A stretch of DNA of 64,000 nt, from contig NZ_CP119779.1 of assembly GCF_029338195.1 (NCBI RefSeq), positions 1,488,001 to 1,552,000 of the forward strand. Direction: 5' to 3'. The stretch comes from Haloarcula litorea (GTDB lineage: Archaea > Halobacteriota > Halobacteria > Halobacteriales > Haloarculaceae). Positions 36,624 to 44,524 of this stretch are shown here, in pieces (the first letter of the stretch is position 1; the number at the start of each line of letters is the position of its first letter). The notes below the pieces were generated by a model that was not told the DNA's origin, did no database searches, and saw only the letters and a program-made list of their open reading frames with translations. The position numbers were made by a program, and so were the translations under genes.

Positions 36624-37235
36624 ATGGAGACGGTCGCCATCGCCTGCTACGACGGGTTCGACGAACTGGACGCGATCGGTCCCTTCGAGGTGTTCGAAAA
36701 CGCCGCCCGGTTCGGGGCCGACTGGGACGTGACCCTGCGTGGAGTCCGGGACGCCGGAGACGTGACCGCGAGCCACGGCCTGTCGGTCGGCGTGGACGGC
36801 CCGCTCGCGGACGCGGAGCCCGACCTGCTGGTGGTCCCCGGCGGCGGGTGGAACTCGGGGGCCGACGCCGGCGCTCGGGCCGAGGCGGAACGCGGGACGC
36901 TCCCGGACGCCGTCGCGGCGGCCCACGACCGCGGGGCCACCGTCGCGGGCGTCTGTACCGGCGGGATGCTCCTGGCTCGTGCCGGGGTGCTGGACGGACG
37001 CCCCGCCGTCACGCACCACGGCGCGCTCGACGACCTCCGGGCGACCGCCGCCGAGGTGGTCGAGGCCCGCGTCGTCGACGACGGCGACGTGCTGACCGCG
37101 GGCGGCGTCACCTCGGGGCTGGACCTGGCGGTCCACCTCGTCGCCCGCGAGTGGGGCGAGGAGGTCGCCGACCGCGTCACGGCGGAGATGGAGTACGAGC
37201 CCCGCGGGCGCGTCCACGTCGCGGGCGAGCGGTGA
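36624..37235 (+). CDS. DJ-1/PfpI family protein
   Basis: A 203-residue flavodoxin-like domain of the class I amidotransferase type. The opening METVAIACYDGFDELDAIGPFEVF and LLVVPGGGWNSGA are typical of the AraC-type/isonitrile-hydratase-like subgroup. The nucleophile-elbow Cys111 is in AGVCTGGMLL, and His in THHGALDDL follows. The late VLTAGGVTSGLDLAVHLV also matches. There is no DNA-binding domain. Role: protease-like, deglycase-like or hydratase; not resolved. The start is ATG 36624; AGTTTAGG lies about 30 bases upstream. Confidence 0.87.
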   Translation: METVAIACYDGFDELDAIGPFEVFENAARFGADWDVTLRGVRDAGDVTASHGLSVGVDGPLADAEPDLLVVPGGGWNSGADAGARAEAERGTLPDAVAAAHDRGATVAGVCTGGMLLARAGVLDGRPAVTHHGALDDLRATAAEVVEARVVDDGDVLTAGGVTSGLDLAVHLVAREWGEEVADRVTAEMEYEPRGRVHVAGER

Positions 37236-37277
37236 GCCGACGAGCAGGGGGAACCGAGCGGTAGATTTAAGCTGCTG

Positions 37278-37329
37278 TGTAAAGCACGTTTTACACGTAA
37301 AGCGAGCTTTACGGAAAACGCGCTTTACG
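37278..37329. promoter_or_regulatory. Three abutting 18-bp palindromes upstream of the DUF2178/HTH operon
   Basis: Three dyads share the same 8-2-8 geometry: 37278-37295, 37296-37313 and 37312-37329. The middle one is perfect (CGTAAAGC-GA-GCTTTACG), the first has one mismatch and the third has two. The shared half-site is GTAAAGC/GCTTTAC. A TATA-like TTTAAG sits at 37266-37271, so the dyads would cover the transcription start up to nine bases before ATG 37339. This is the expected layout of an operator array for autorepression by the HTH protein encoded in the operon. Confidence 0.7.
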
Positions 37330-37338
37330 TGGTTCCCG

Positions 37339-37734
37339 ATGACGACAGCCCAACACCGAACGACGACGTATCGACGCGCCTTCGCCGGCCTCTGGGCCGG
37401 CGCGGGCCTGCTGCTCGCACTGCTCATCGCCGCCGGCTACCCGCTGGTCGGGGTCGCCGCCTTCGCCGTCTGCGCGCTGGCGGCGATCGGCGTCCAGTAC
37501 CGGTCACAGGCGGTCCTGTTCGACGAGCGCGACACCAGCGTCTTCGAGGCGGCCGGCGCGAACACCGTCGCCGCGGTCGGGATGAGTTCGGCGGTCGTCT
37601 TCCCGACGATGACCGCGCTCCGGGCGCTCGGCCTCGTCGAGTGGCCGCTGTGGTTCGCTCACCTCGCGTGGTTCGTCGCCGGCCTGTTCGCCCTCTGGGG
37701 GGTCCTGCTCGGCGTCGCCCGGGCCAAGCGATGA
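37339..37734 (+). CDS. DUF2178-like membrane protein
   Basis: A 131-residue membrane protein with four hydrophobic segments, about residues 14-32, 36-51, 71-90 and 103-127. The segment QAVLFDERDTSVFEAAG between the second and third is the typical DUF2178 motif, where E-R/D residues face the cytoplasm. The function of the family is unknown. The stop overlaps the start of the HTH gene (ATGA), so the two are translationally coupled. The start is ATG 37339, just after the operator array. Confidence 0.82.
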   Translation: MTTAQHRTTTYRRAFAGLWAGAGLLLALLIAAGYPLVGVAAFAVCALAAIGVQYRSQAVLFDERDTSVFEAAGANTVAAVGMSSAVVFPTMTALRALGLVEWPLWFAHLAWFVAGLFALWGVLLGVARAKR

Positions 37735-37925
37735 ACAACCGGCTGCCGGAACTGCGGGGGGAGCGCGGCGAGAGCCAGGCGGACCTCGCCGCCGCCGTCG
37801 ACGTGACCCGTCAGACCATCAACGCCCTGGAGCGGGGCCGCTACGACCCCTCGCTGGAACTGGCGTTCGCGCTCGCCGACCACTACGACTGCGCCATCGA
37901 GGACATCTTCGACCCCTCGGGCTAG
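37731..37925 (+). CDS. Xre/Cro-type HTH regulator, 64 residues
   Basis: A 64-residue single-domain helix-turn-helix protein. RGERGESQADLAAAVDVTRQTINALERGRYDPSL contains the HTH helices 2 and 3; the end HYDCAIEDIFD is the typical closing of this short class. Such mini-regulators are often found as the partner of a small membrane protein and often autoregulate. The palindromes in front of the operon are good candidate binding sites. The ATG is inside the DUF2178 gene end (four-base overlap). Confidence 0.92.
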   Translation: MNNRLPELRGERGESQADLAAAVDVTRQTINALERGRYDPSLELAFALADHYDCAIEDIFDPSG

Positions 37926-38025
37926 AAACGGCTCCGCCACTGCCGCGACGGACGCGGTGTTGACAGCCTTCTCCGGCTCTCGGCGGTCGCGGCGCGGGTG
38001 AGCCAGCGGCCTCCCGCGTACGCGT

Positions 38026-39099
38026 CTACGCCTCCTGCCGGGCTTCCTCCAGCAGCGCCTGCACGTCGACGGCCTCGCCGGTCCGGCTGCTCTCGATGGC
38101 GGCGAAGACGATGGCCATCGACTGGAGGTTGTCTTCGACGCGGGTGGCCATCGGCTCGCCGCCGTCGAGCCAGTCACAGAACTGCTCGATGAGCCAGGCG
38201 TTCTCCCAGAGGGGGCGCTCGGCCATCGGGACCGCCTCGCCGTCGCCCTTCCCGACGCCGGTCCAGTCGCCGACGGCGTCGGGGTCGTGGGGGAACCGCT
38301 CGACCTCGCGGCGGTCGAGCACGAGCGTCTCCTCGCGACACTCCGCCCGGAAGTACTCGTGGCCCCAGCCGTTCAGCGTCGTGGCGTTGGCGTAGCTGCC
38401 CTCGTACTGGGCGCGGGTCCCGTCGGCGAAGTGCAGCGTCACCAGCCCGGTGCAGTCGCCGTCGTAGTCGGCCCCGTCGGGGACCCAGGTGTCGGCGTAG
38501 ACCCGCTCGCAGGGGGCGTCGGCGAAGGAGGCCAGCATATCGAGGTGGTGGACCGCGCCGTCGAGCAAGAGCATGTCCGCCATCTCGTGGACGTAGTCGG
38601 AGTAGTACCCGCGCTCGCGGACGTTGCCGGTGTAGCGGGCGGTGAGGTAGTCGACGGGGCTGGCCTCCCGCAGCGCCCGGCGGAAGGTGGTCTTGTCCCG
38701 GTCGTAGCGGTGGCTCATCGTGATCCCCATCTTCGCGTCGGCGGCGGCGACCTTCTCGGCGATGCGGACCGACCCTGCCAGCGTGTCGGCGATGGGCTTC
38801 TCCGAGAGGATGTCGACGCCGTGGGCCAGCGCGGTGTCGACGACGGCCTCGTGGGTCGAGGGCGGCGTCACGACCGAACAGCAGTCGGCGTCCTGCTCGG
38901 TCAGGGCGGCGTCGAGGTCGGTGTAACAGCGGTCCGAATCGAGGTCGAGCGCGCTCTCGGCGCGGCGCAGTCGGTCGGGGTCGGTGTCGACGGCGGCGAC
39001 GACTTCGAGGCGGTCCGCGTCGACGTTCGGCGGGATGGACTCGTGGATCCAGTGCTGCCCGCGGCCGCCGAGGCCGACGTGTACCATCCGGTGTGTCAT
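38026..39099 (-). CDS. Gfo/Idh/MocA family oxidoreductase
   Basis: A 357-residue NAD(P)-dependent dehydrogenase. The Rossmann motif is MVHVGLGGRGQHWI, followed by VAAVDTDPDRL. The catalytic Lys is in ILSEKPIADT. The alpha/beta C-terminal half contains the usual substrate sheet (ARYTGNV, TLHFADGTRAQYEGSYAN). It should act on a sugar, inositol or similar polyol; the substrate is unknown. ATG 39099 is chosen over an upstream in-frame start. It lies in a run of minus-strand genes with rnz. Confidence 0.9.
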   Translation of the reverse strand: MTHRMVHVGLGGRGQHWIHESIPPNVDADRLEVVAAVDTDPDRLRRAESALDLDSDRCYTDLDAALTEQDADCCSVVTPPSTHEAVVDTALAHGVDILSEKPIADTLAGSVRIAEKVAAADAKMGITMSHRYDRDKTTFRRALREASPVDYLTARYTGNVRERGYYSDYVHEMADMLLLDGAVHHLDMLASFADAPCERVYADTWVPDGADYDGDCTGLVTLHFADGTRAQYEGSYANATTLNGWGHEYFRAECREETLVLDRREVERFPHDPDAVGDWTGVGKGDGEAVPMAERPLWENAWLIEQFCDWLDGGEPMATRVEDNLQSMAIVFAAIESSRTGEAVDVQALLEEARQEA

Positions 39100-39156
39100 T
39101 GGGCGCGGTATCGTATCCAACGGTAAAGGTGCATCCATTCGCCGGCCGGCACGGCG

Positions 39157-40080
39157 CTACCCGGCGTCGGGGTACTCGACGTGGCGCTGCTGGCCGTCCT
39201 CGGCGACGAACACCTCGCCGTCGAACCGCTCGCGGGCCTCGCTGGCGAGCCGGTCCGCCTGGCCGGCGTAGCGCGTCGAGACGTGTGTCAGCGCGAGCGC
39301 CCGGACGCCGGCCCGCCGGGCCACGTCGGCGGCCTCTCTCGCCGTGGAGTGGGCCGTCGCCTCGGCTCGCTCCTTGCGGTCCTCGGCGAAGGTGGCGTCG
39401 TGGACGAGCAGGTCCGCGCCCTCGGCGGCCTCGACGACCGACCCCGTGGGGAGCGTGTCGCCGGTGTAGACGAACGTCCGACCGGGCCGGGGCGGCCCGA
39501 CCACCTCGTCGGGCCGGATCGTCCGGCCGTCGTGCTCGACCGGCTCGCCGCGGTGGAGCTTCGAGTACTTCGGCCCCGGCGGGATCCCCAGTTCCTCCTC
39601 GGCCTTCTCGCGGTCGAACTCGCCCTTGCGGTCGTCCTCCGCCAGGACGTAGCCGACCGAGGCACACCGGTGCTCCGTCGCGACGGCCCGGACCTCGTAC
39701 TCCGGGCGGTCCAGGACGGTGTCGCCGGCCGACACCTCGCTGATGCGGACGGGGTAGGACGGCGTCGTCCCGTTGGCCTCGATGAGCTGCCTGAGGTTCC
39801 CGCGGGTGCCGGCCGGCGTGTGGAGGGCGACCGGCTCCTCGCGGTCGTTGAAGTCGAAGGTCTGCAACAGACCGGGGATCCCGAGGACGTGGTCGCCGTG
39901 GAGGTGCGTGACGAAGAGGTGGTCGACGGCGAAGCCGGTGCCGTAGCGCATCATCTGCCGCTGGGTCCCCTCCCCGCAGTCGAACAGGAGGTAGTCCCCC
40001 TCGCGGTTGACGAAGATACTGCTCGTGTTGCGCTGGGTCGTCGGGATGGCACCGCTCGTCCCGAGGAACGTCACTCGCAT
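39157..40080 (-). CDS. rnz: Ribonuclease Z (tRNA 3'-processing endonuclease)
   Basis: A 307-residue MBL-fold endonuclease that removes the 3' trailer of tRNA precursors. The opening is VTFLGTSGAIPTTQRN, the metal motif HLHGDH is at residues 59-64, and LLQTFDFNDR, VEHR-like ATEHRCASVGY and FVYTGDT, plus the later HDATF and ALTHVSTRY, are family features. The length is the short form. The start is ATG 40080. It is divergent from the secreted protein gene with 196 bases between. Confidence 0.95.
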   Translation of the reverse strand: MRVTFLGTSGAIPTTQRNTSSIFVNREGDYLLFDCGEGTQRQMMRYGTGFAVDHLFVTHLHGDHVLGIPGLLQTFDFNDREEPVALHTPAGTRGNLRQLIEANGTTPSYPVRISEVSAGDTVLDRPEYEVRAVATEHRCASVGYVLAEDDRKGEFDREKAEEELGIPPGPKYSKLHRGEPVEHDGRTIRPDEVVGPPRPGRTFVYTGDTLPTGSVVEAAEGADLLVHDATFAEDRKERAEATAHSTAREAADVARRAGVRALALTHVSTRYAGQADRLASEARERFDGEVFVAEDGQQRHVEYPDAG

Positions 40081-40276
40081 CGGTTCCACGTGGGCCGCCG
40101 GCGCGTAAACGGGTGTCGAAACGGGAGTGGGTGGGGTCCTCACCGGTATCTGACAAGGGTCGACTTTCGGTTTCGTTGCCGTCCCCTTCGAATCTGAACT
40201 GTCTGACCGGTTTATCGACACACATCCTCTCGCCACGAGTGCGTCGCCCGCAACGGGCGACAAGAGATCGCTATCT

Positions 40277-41491
40277 ATGACACGACGACGAAAGACACTT
40301 GCACTCCTCTTGACCGCACTGGCCGTCACCGCCGTCGCCGCGCAGGCGGGCGCGGTGATGGCACAGGGGAGTGCCCAGACGGAGAACGGAACGAGCAACC
40401 AGACAGCGACCGCCGCGACCGAGACCGTCGGGAACCAGACGGACGACGCGGCTGTCGCCGATAGCACGACTGTCGCCGATAACACGACTGTCGCCGATAA
40501 CACGACTGCCGCCGGTAACGCGACTGCCGCCGGCAATATGACTGCTGCCGGCAACGAGACGCTGGCCGCCGATCCGTCGATCACCGTCGAGGAGCAGACG
40601 AGCGACGGGACGACGGTCACCGTCTCGAACGTCACGCTCCCCGAGGGCGGCTACGTCGTCATCCACGACGAGCTCGCACGGGAGGGTGACCTGCTCAACA
40701 GCGTCATCGGGACATCGGAGTACCGCCCGCCGGGACAGTACGACAACGTCACCGTGACGCTGTTCGCCGAGTCCGGCACCGACGACACCGAGGACGCCGC
40801 AGACGGGAACGAGACCGCCGACGACGAGACCAGCAGCGCTGTCGTCGACGAGGGCACGCAGAACGCCACCGTCGACGACGCGTCTGCAGGTAGCGACACC
40901 GTCTCGAACGGGAGCGCCGACACCGCCACGACGGCCGACAACGGTACGACGGCTGCCAACGGCACGATGACCGACGGGAACGCTACGACGGCCGACAACG
41001 GCACAACCGCCGACGATGCGACGGCGGCCGACGGGAACACCGACAACGGTACGATGGCCGAGAACGCCACCGCCGATACCGGCAGGACGACGGACGCGGC
41101 CGCCAGCAACGACACGACGGCCGAGTCCGCCGCACGACTCTCCGAGGACAAGACGCTGACCGCCATCGTCTACCGGGACACGAACGAGAACCAGGTGTTC
41201 GACTACGTCGACACGTTCAGCCTGGAAGACGGTCCGTACACCGTCGACGGTGAGCCGGTCGCCGACAGCGCGAACGTGACGGTCGGCGACGAGGCGGACG
41301 ACGCGACCGACGGGGACGCGACCGCAGAGGGTAACGCGACCGACGGCACCGACACCGCCGACGGCAACGCGACAGCCGGCGACGAGGCCGCCGACGGTAA
41401 CGCGACCGAGGGCGACACCACCGGCGGCACCGACACCGCCGAGGGTACCGAGACGACGGAGACCGGTACCGCGACGGAGTCTTCCGCCTGA
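40277..41491 (+). CDS. Secreted, sequon-rich surface protein with a split DUF7282-like domain
   Basis: A 404-residue exported protein. A signal peptide spans residues 1-29 (TLALLLTALAVTAVAAQAGA). A low-complexity Thr/Asn/Ala/Asp region follows. A beta-rich domain begins near residue 98 (SITVEEQTSDGTTVTVSNV) and runs to about residue 165 (VTLFAESGTDD). It is interrupted by about 115 disordered residues with some ten N-x-T/S sequons, and resumes at TLTAIVYRDTNENQVFDYV. The tail is again low complexity. There is no membrane anchor. The next gene has the same domain uninterrupted. N-glycosylated surface or matrix protein is inferred. TTTATC at 40212-40217 may be the promoter. Confidence 0.8.
   Translation: MTRRRKTLALLLTALAVTAVAAQAGAVMAQGSAQTENGTSNQTATAATETVGNQTDDAAVADSTTVADNTTVADNTTAAGNATAAGNMTAAGNETLAADPSITVEEQTSDGTTVTVSNVTLPEGGYVVIHDELAREGDLLNSVIGTSEYRPPGQYDNVTVTLFAESGTDDTEDAADGNETADDETSSAVVDEGTQNATVDDASAGSDTVSNGSADTATTADNGTTAANGTMTDGNATTADNGTTADDATAADGNTDNGTMAENATADTGRTTDAAASNDTTAESAARLSEDKTLTAIVYRDTNENQVFDYVDTFSLEDGPYTVDGEPVADSANVTVGDEADDATDGDATAEGNATDGTDTADGNATAGDEAADGNATEGDTTGGTDTAEGTETTETGTATESSA
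40454..40561 (+). repeat. 18-bp coding tandem repeat, six copies
   Basis: Six 18-bp units run from 40454 to 40561 (starts 40454, 40472, 40490, 40508, 40526, 40544). The consensus is GTCGCCGATAACACGACT, and the encoded unit is V/A-A-D/G-N-x-T. Five of the six units carry an N-x-T sequon. The first three copies are nearly identical and later copies drift, which suggests slippage growth from one side. The repeat lies in the N-terminal linker of the secreted protein. Confidence 0.85.
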
Positions 41492-41827
41492 AACCGGGGT
41501 CGTCCGACCGGACTCTTATCCGCCGACCCGTTCGACGCCGGAGCCGCGACCGGACAGCTCGTGAACCGCCGGCCGCAACGAGGCAGACCGCGACGAGCTG
41601 GCCCGCCGAACAGCGCTGCTTACTGGGCCACCCGGATCACTAACTACGACTTGTCCCCTCGGCGCGCACTCGATAAGCGGGCGTTATCGTCGGTCGGATG
41701 AACTAAACCGACGTTATCCGGCGGATGGGTGATCCTTCGCGTCTGAAACGTCGGAGCGGTTTATTCGGTCTTGGCCCTCACCCATATCCGGATCGGACCG
41801 CACGAGCGGCCCGCCACCGGCTCCCCT
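41492..41827. other. Intergenic region with dyad and upstream promoter
   Basis: This 336-base gap between the two secreted-protein genes has no convincing ORF. A dyad CGATAA-7-TTATCG lies at 41671-41689, and the half CGTTATC recurs at 41712-41718. TTTATT at 41760-41765 is a likely TATA box for the downstream gene, leaving a leader of about 40 bases. The dyad stands upstream of the box, where an activator or repressor could bind. Confidence 0.4.
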
Positions 41828-43084
41828 ATGACACAGACAAAGCTCATCGCCCTCGCCCTCGCTCTCGTCGCCGTCGGCGGCGTCACCGGGGTCACGGGCA
41901 CGCAGGTCGCGCCGGTCGCCGGCAACGACGAGGAACCGTTGCCCGGCGCAGGAAACCAACCGACAGCGACCGCCTTCGAGGTATCGAATCTGAGCGCACC
42001 GGACAGCGTCGCAGCCAACGGAACCGTCACCGCCGTCGCGACGGTCTCGAACCCGACCGACGGCGAACGCACTGAGTCCGTCGCCTTCCGGATCGGCGGC
42101 GCTGTCGCCGACCAGAAGCCGGTCCGACTCGCCGCGGGTGAGAGTCGGACCGTGTCGTTCACTGCGAACACCAGCGGCCTCGAGGCCGGCGAGTACGTCC
42201 ACGGCGTCTTCGCCGCCGAGGACGGTGCCGTCGGCACCATCACCGTCTCCGAGTCGTTCACGCTCGACTCGCTCGAGGCCCCGGCCAACGCCACCGTCGG
42301 TGACACCGTCACCGTCAACGCGACGGTGTCGAACCCGAACGACTTCACGGCCAACCAGTCCGTGGAGTTCCGGGTCGGCGGCACCCTGGTCGCGGAGCAG
42401 CCGCTCTCGCTCGCCGCCGGCGAGTCGGCCAGCGTCACCCTCGACCTCTCGACGGAGGGCGCGGCACCGGGCGAGTACGTCCACGGCGCGTTCACCCGTG
42501 ACGGTGGCGAGTTCGCGACGCTGACGCTCGAACCGGCACCGCCCGAGACGGCCACCGTGACCTTCGACGACCAGGCCTCGAACGGGACGACAGTCGTCGT
42601 GCGGAACGTCTCGCTCCCCGCCGACGGCTACGTCGCGATCCACGACGAGACGCTGCTCCAGGGCGAGACCGTCGACAGCGTCGTCGGCGTCTCGGGGTAC
42701 CTCGAGGCCGGCGTCCACGAGAACGTCACCGTGACCCTGTTCGAGGTCCCCGGGACCGAGTTCGACGACCCGGGCCTGACCAGCTCGCAGGCGCTCATCG
42801 CGATGCCCCACGTCGAGAGCGGTGACAACCAGACCTACGACTTCGTCCGCACCAACGGCACCGAGGACGGACCGTTCACCGTCGACGGCCAGGCCGTCGT
42901 CGACACCGCCATCGTGACCGTCGCGGACGACGGCGGCGAGGAGCCGACCGAGACGGCGACCGAGGAGCCGACCGAGACGGCGACCGAGGAGCCGACCGAG
43001 ACGGCGACTCCCGGCGAAACCGACACAGAGACGCCGGAGGAGACGGCCGCGCCCACCGGTACCGAGACGGGGACGCCCGCCTGA
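41828..43084 (+). CDS. Secreted CARDB-like and DUF7282-like domain protein with PTE-repeat tail
   Basis: A 418-residue exported protein. A signal peptide lies at residues 1-24 (KLIALALALVAVGGVTGVTG). Two CARDB-like adhesion domains start near residues 49 and 140; each contains the SNP turn, G-G and the E-Y-V-H-G-x-F strand. A domain homologous to that of the previous gene starts near 234 (ATVTFDDQASNGTTVVV) and ends near 370. The tail is EEPTETAT repeats. No PGF-CTERM or C-terminal helix follows, so the protein is probably released or bound by partners. Several sequons are present. ATG 41828 is preferred. Confidence 0.82.
   Translation: MTQTKLIALALALVAVGGVTGVTGTQVAPVAGNDEEPLPGAGNQPTATAFEVSNLSAPDSVAANGTVTAVATVSNPTDGERTESVAFRIGGAVADQKPVRLAAGESRTVSFTANTSGLEAGEYVHGVFAAEDGAVGTITVSESFTLDSLEAPANATVGDTVTVNATVSNPNDFTANQSVEFRVGGTLVAEQPLSLAAGESASVTLDLSTEGAAPGEYVHGAFTRDGGEFATLTLEPAPPETATVTFDDQASNGTTVVVRNVSLPADGYVAIHDETLLQGETVDSVVGVSGYLEAGVHENVTVTLFEVPGTEFDDPGLTSSQALIAMPHVESGDNQTYDFVRTNGTEDGPFTVDGQAVVDTAIVTVADDGGEEPTETATEEPTETATEEPTETATPGETDTETPEETAAPTGTETGTPA
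42938..43009 (+). repeat. 24-bp coding tandem repeat, three copies
   Basis: Three exact-register 24-bp units start at 42938, 42962 and 42986, each beginning GAGGAGCCGACCGAGACGGC. Only the last base of the third unit differs. They encode the octapeptide EEPTETAT in the secreted protein tail, a Pro/Thr/Glu spacer of the kind that crosses the S-layer zone. Near-identity at the DNA level indicates recent expansion. Confidence 0.9.
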
Positions 43085-43138
43085 CGGCGGCCCTGTCACA
43101 CGTTCACATTTTTGTACCCCGGTGCCGTACGCCAGTCT

Positions 43139-43798
43139 ATGAAGTTCCTCATCGTCGGCTACGGTCGCGTCGGGACCCGGACGGCTCACATCCTCCAGAG
43201 CGAGGGCCACGAGGTCGTCATCGTCGAGCGCGACCAGGACAAGGTCGAGCGTGCCCGAAAAGAGGGATTCACGGTCGTCCAGGGGGACGGCAGCGAGGAG
43301 TCGGTCCTCCGGGAAGCGGGCGTCGAGTCGGCCGACGCCATCGGCGGCCTGACCGGCGATCTGAACACCAACTTCACGGCCTGTATGGTCGGCAAGGAGC
43401 ACGGCTGTCGGACCGTGTTGCGCATCGACGCCGACTACCGCGAGGAGATCTACGAGAAGTACGCCGCCGACGTCGACGAGATCATCTACCCCGAACGGCT
43501 GGGGGCCGCCGGCGCGAAGACGGCGCTGCTGGGCGGGGACTTCAACGTCCTCGCGGACCTCACCGAACGGCTCTCCATCGCCAGCGTCACCGTCCCGGAG
43601 GGGTCGCCGTTCATCGGCAAGCGCGTCGTCGAGGTGGACCTGCCCGGGGACGCCCACATCTACGCACACGGCCGCGGCCACCAGGCGATGACGATCCCGC
43701 TGCCACAGACCACCATCGAGGCCGGCGACAGCGTCGCGGTGATGGCCGCGCCCGACGGGCTCGAGAACGTCCGGGCGTCGCTCAAGGGCGAGGCGTGA
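43139..43798 (+). CDS. trkA: TrkA-type NAD-binding potassium transport regulator
   Basis: A 219-residue stand-alone RCK protein. RCK-N: MKFLIVGYGRVGTRTAHIL with the GxGxxG NAD motif, then VVIVERD at the adenine-binding acidic position, and VVQGDGSEE. RCK-C spans about residues 135-219 (ERLSIASVTVPEGSPFIGKRVVEVDLPGD). It should bind to and gate a TrkH/KtrB-type K+ channel, but no such gene is in the window. ATG 43139 is preferred; an AT run (ACATTTTTGTAC) is about 30 bases upstream. Confidence 0.85.
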   Translation: MKFLIVGYGRVGTRTAHILQSEGHEVVIVERDQDKVERARKEGFTVVQGDGSEESVLREAGVESADAIGGLTGDLNTNFTACMVGKEHGCRTVLRIDADYREEIYEKYAADVDEIIYPERLGAAGAKTALLGGDFNVLADLTERLSIASVTVPEGSPFIGKRVVEVDLPGDAHIYAHGRGHQAMTIPLPQTTIEAGDSVAVMAAPDGLENVRASLKGEA

Positions 43799-43928
43799 GA
43801 CCGGAAAGGGGTGCGGTGTCCGGGCGCGCGATGGGAGGATAGGATAAGTGGTCGCCGGTGCGCGCCCGTGTCGAAGCGAGCACACCGGCGGACATAAACA
43901 CCCGTCAGACAGACGGCAGACGGCCCGG

Positions 43929-43935
43929 CTTTTTG
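43929..43935 (+). promoter_or_regulatory. TATA-like box before the short-ORF/PIN pair
   Basis: CTTTTTG lies 31 bases before ATG 43960, the standard leaderless distance. It supports transcription beginning at the 32-residue ORF and thus the reality of that ORF. Confidence 0.4.
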
Positions 43936-43959
43936 CCGCTCGGTCCCGTCCGTTCGACC

Positions 43960-44058
43960 ATGACCTGGGCCGACCTGTTCGAGCGGGGCGAGGAGTACGA
44001 GACGACCGTCGCGGCCGTCCGGGAGCGCCTCCGCGACCGCCGGGAGACCGATGCCTGA
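43960..44058 (+). CDS. 32-residue helical ORF preceding a PIN-like gene
   Basis: A 32-residue ORF (MTWADLFERGEEY opening) that forms one charged amphipathic helix. The end overlaps the start of the next gene by eight bases. I recall similar short proteins in other haloarchaea, but not a function. By position it resembles a small antitoxin or chaperone for the PIN-like protein; that is inference only. The size is below normal gene-finding limits, but the promoter spacing and overlap support it. Confidence 0.5.
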   Translation: MTWADLFERGEEYETTVAAVRERLRDRRETDA

Positions 44059-44524
44059 GGCGTCGCCGGCCCGCGTCGTCGCCGACGCCGACGTGCTCGC
44101 GGCGGACCTGCTCTGTGGCGACGGCCCGGCCCGGGCGGCGCTGGACCACGTCCGTCGGCACTCCTGGGTCCGGCTGGTCGCCAGCGACCCGCTGCTGGAC
44201 GACGCCGAGGCGGTGATCCGTGGCCTCTCGACGGCCGCGCTGGCGGGCGACTGGCGCGAGCGCGTCGAACGGGAGCGCGACCCCGTCGACCATCCCGAGG
44301 GGGACCACCCGGCGCTCGCCTCGGCCTACCGGGGCGGGGCCGCGCACCTCCTGAGCTACGACGAGGGCCTGCGCAGCGCGGAGACGGGTCTGTCGCTCCA
44401 GCCGCATATGCAGGTGAGCGTCCGGCCGCCGGACGCCTTCGCGCGGTTGTTCGACCCCGAGTCGCTGTACGAGGCCGTCGAGGGCGGCGCGTACCCGGGG
44501 CCGGACCGGGACCCGCGGGCCTAG
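44051..44524 (+). CDS. PIN-like domain protein
   Basis: A 157-residue protein with a PIN-like arrangement. [15 protein letters not shown] places acidic residues 12 and 14 at the first strand, [15 protein letters not shown] gives a second acidic cluster near 46-53, and [14 protein letters not shown] gives a late acidic pair near 103-105. This is compatible with a metal-dependent RNase fold, as in VapC-type toxins. I believe it belongs to a haloarchaeal DUF (possibly DUF7384), from memory. The partner is the overlapping 32-residue ORF. Activity is unproven. Confidence 0.6.
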   Translation: MPEASPARVVADADVLAADLLCGDGPARAALDHVRRHSWVRLVASDPLLDDAEAVIRGLSTAALAGDWRERVERERDPVDHPEGDHPALASAYRGGAAHLLSYDEGLRSAETGLSLQPHMQVSVRPPDAFARLFDPESLYEAVEGGAYPGPDRDPRA

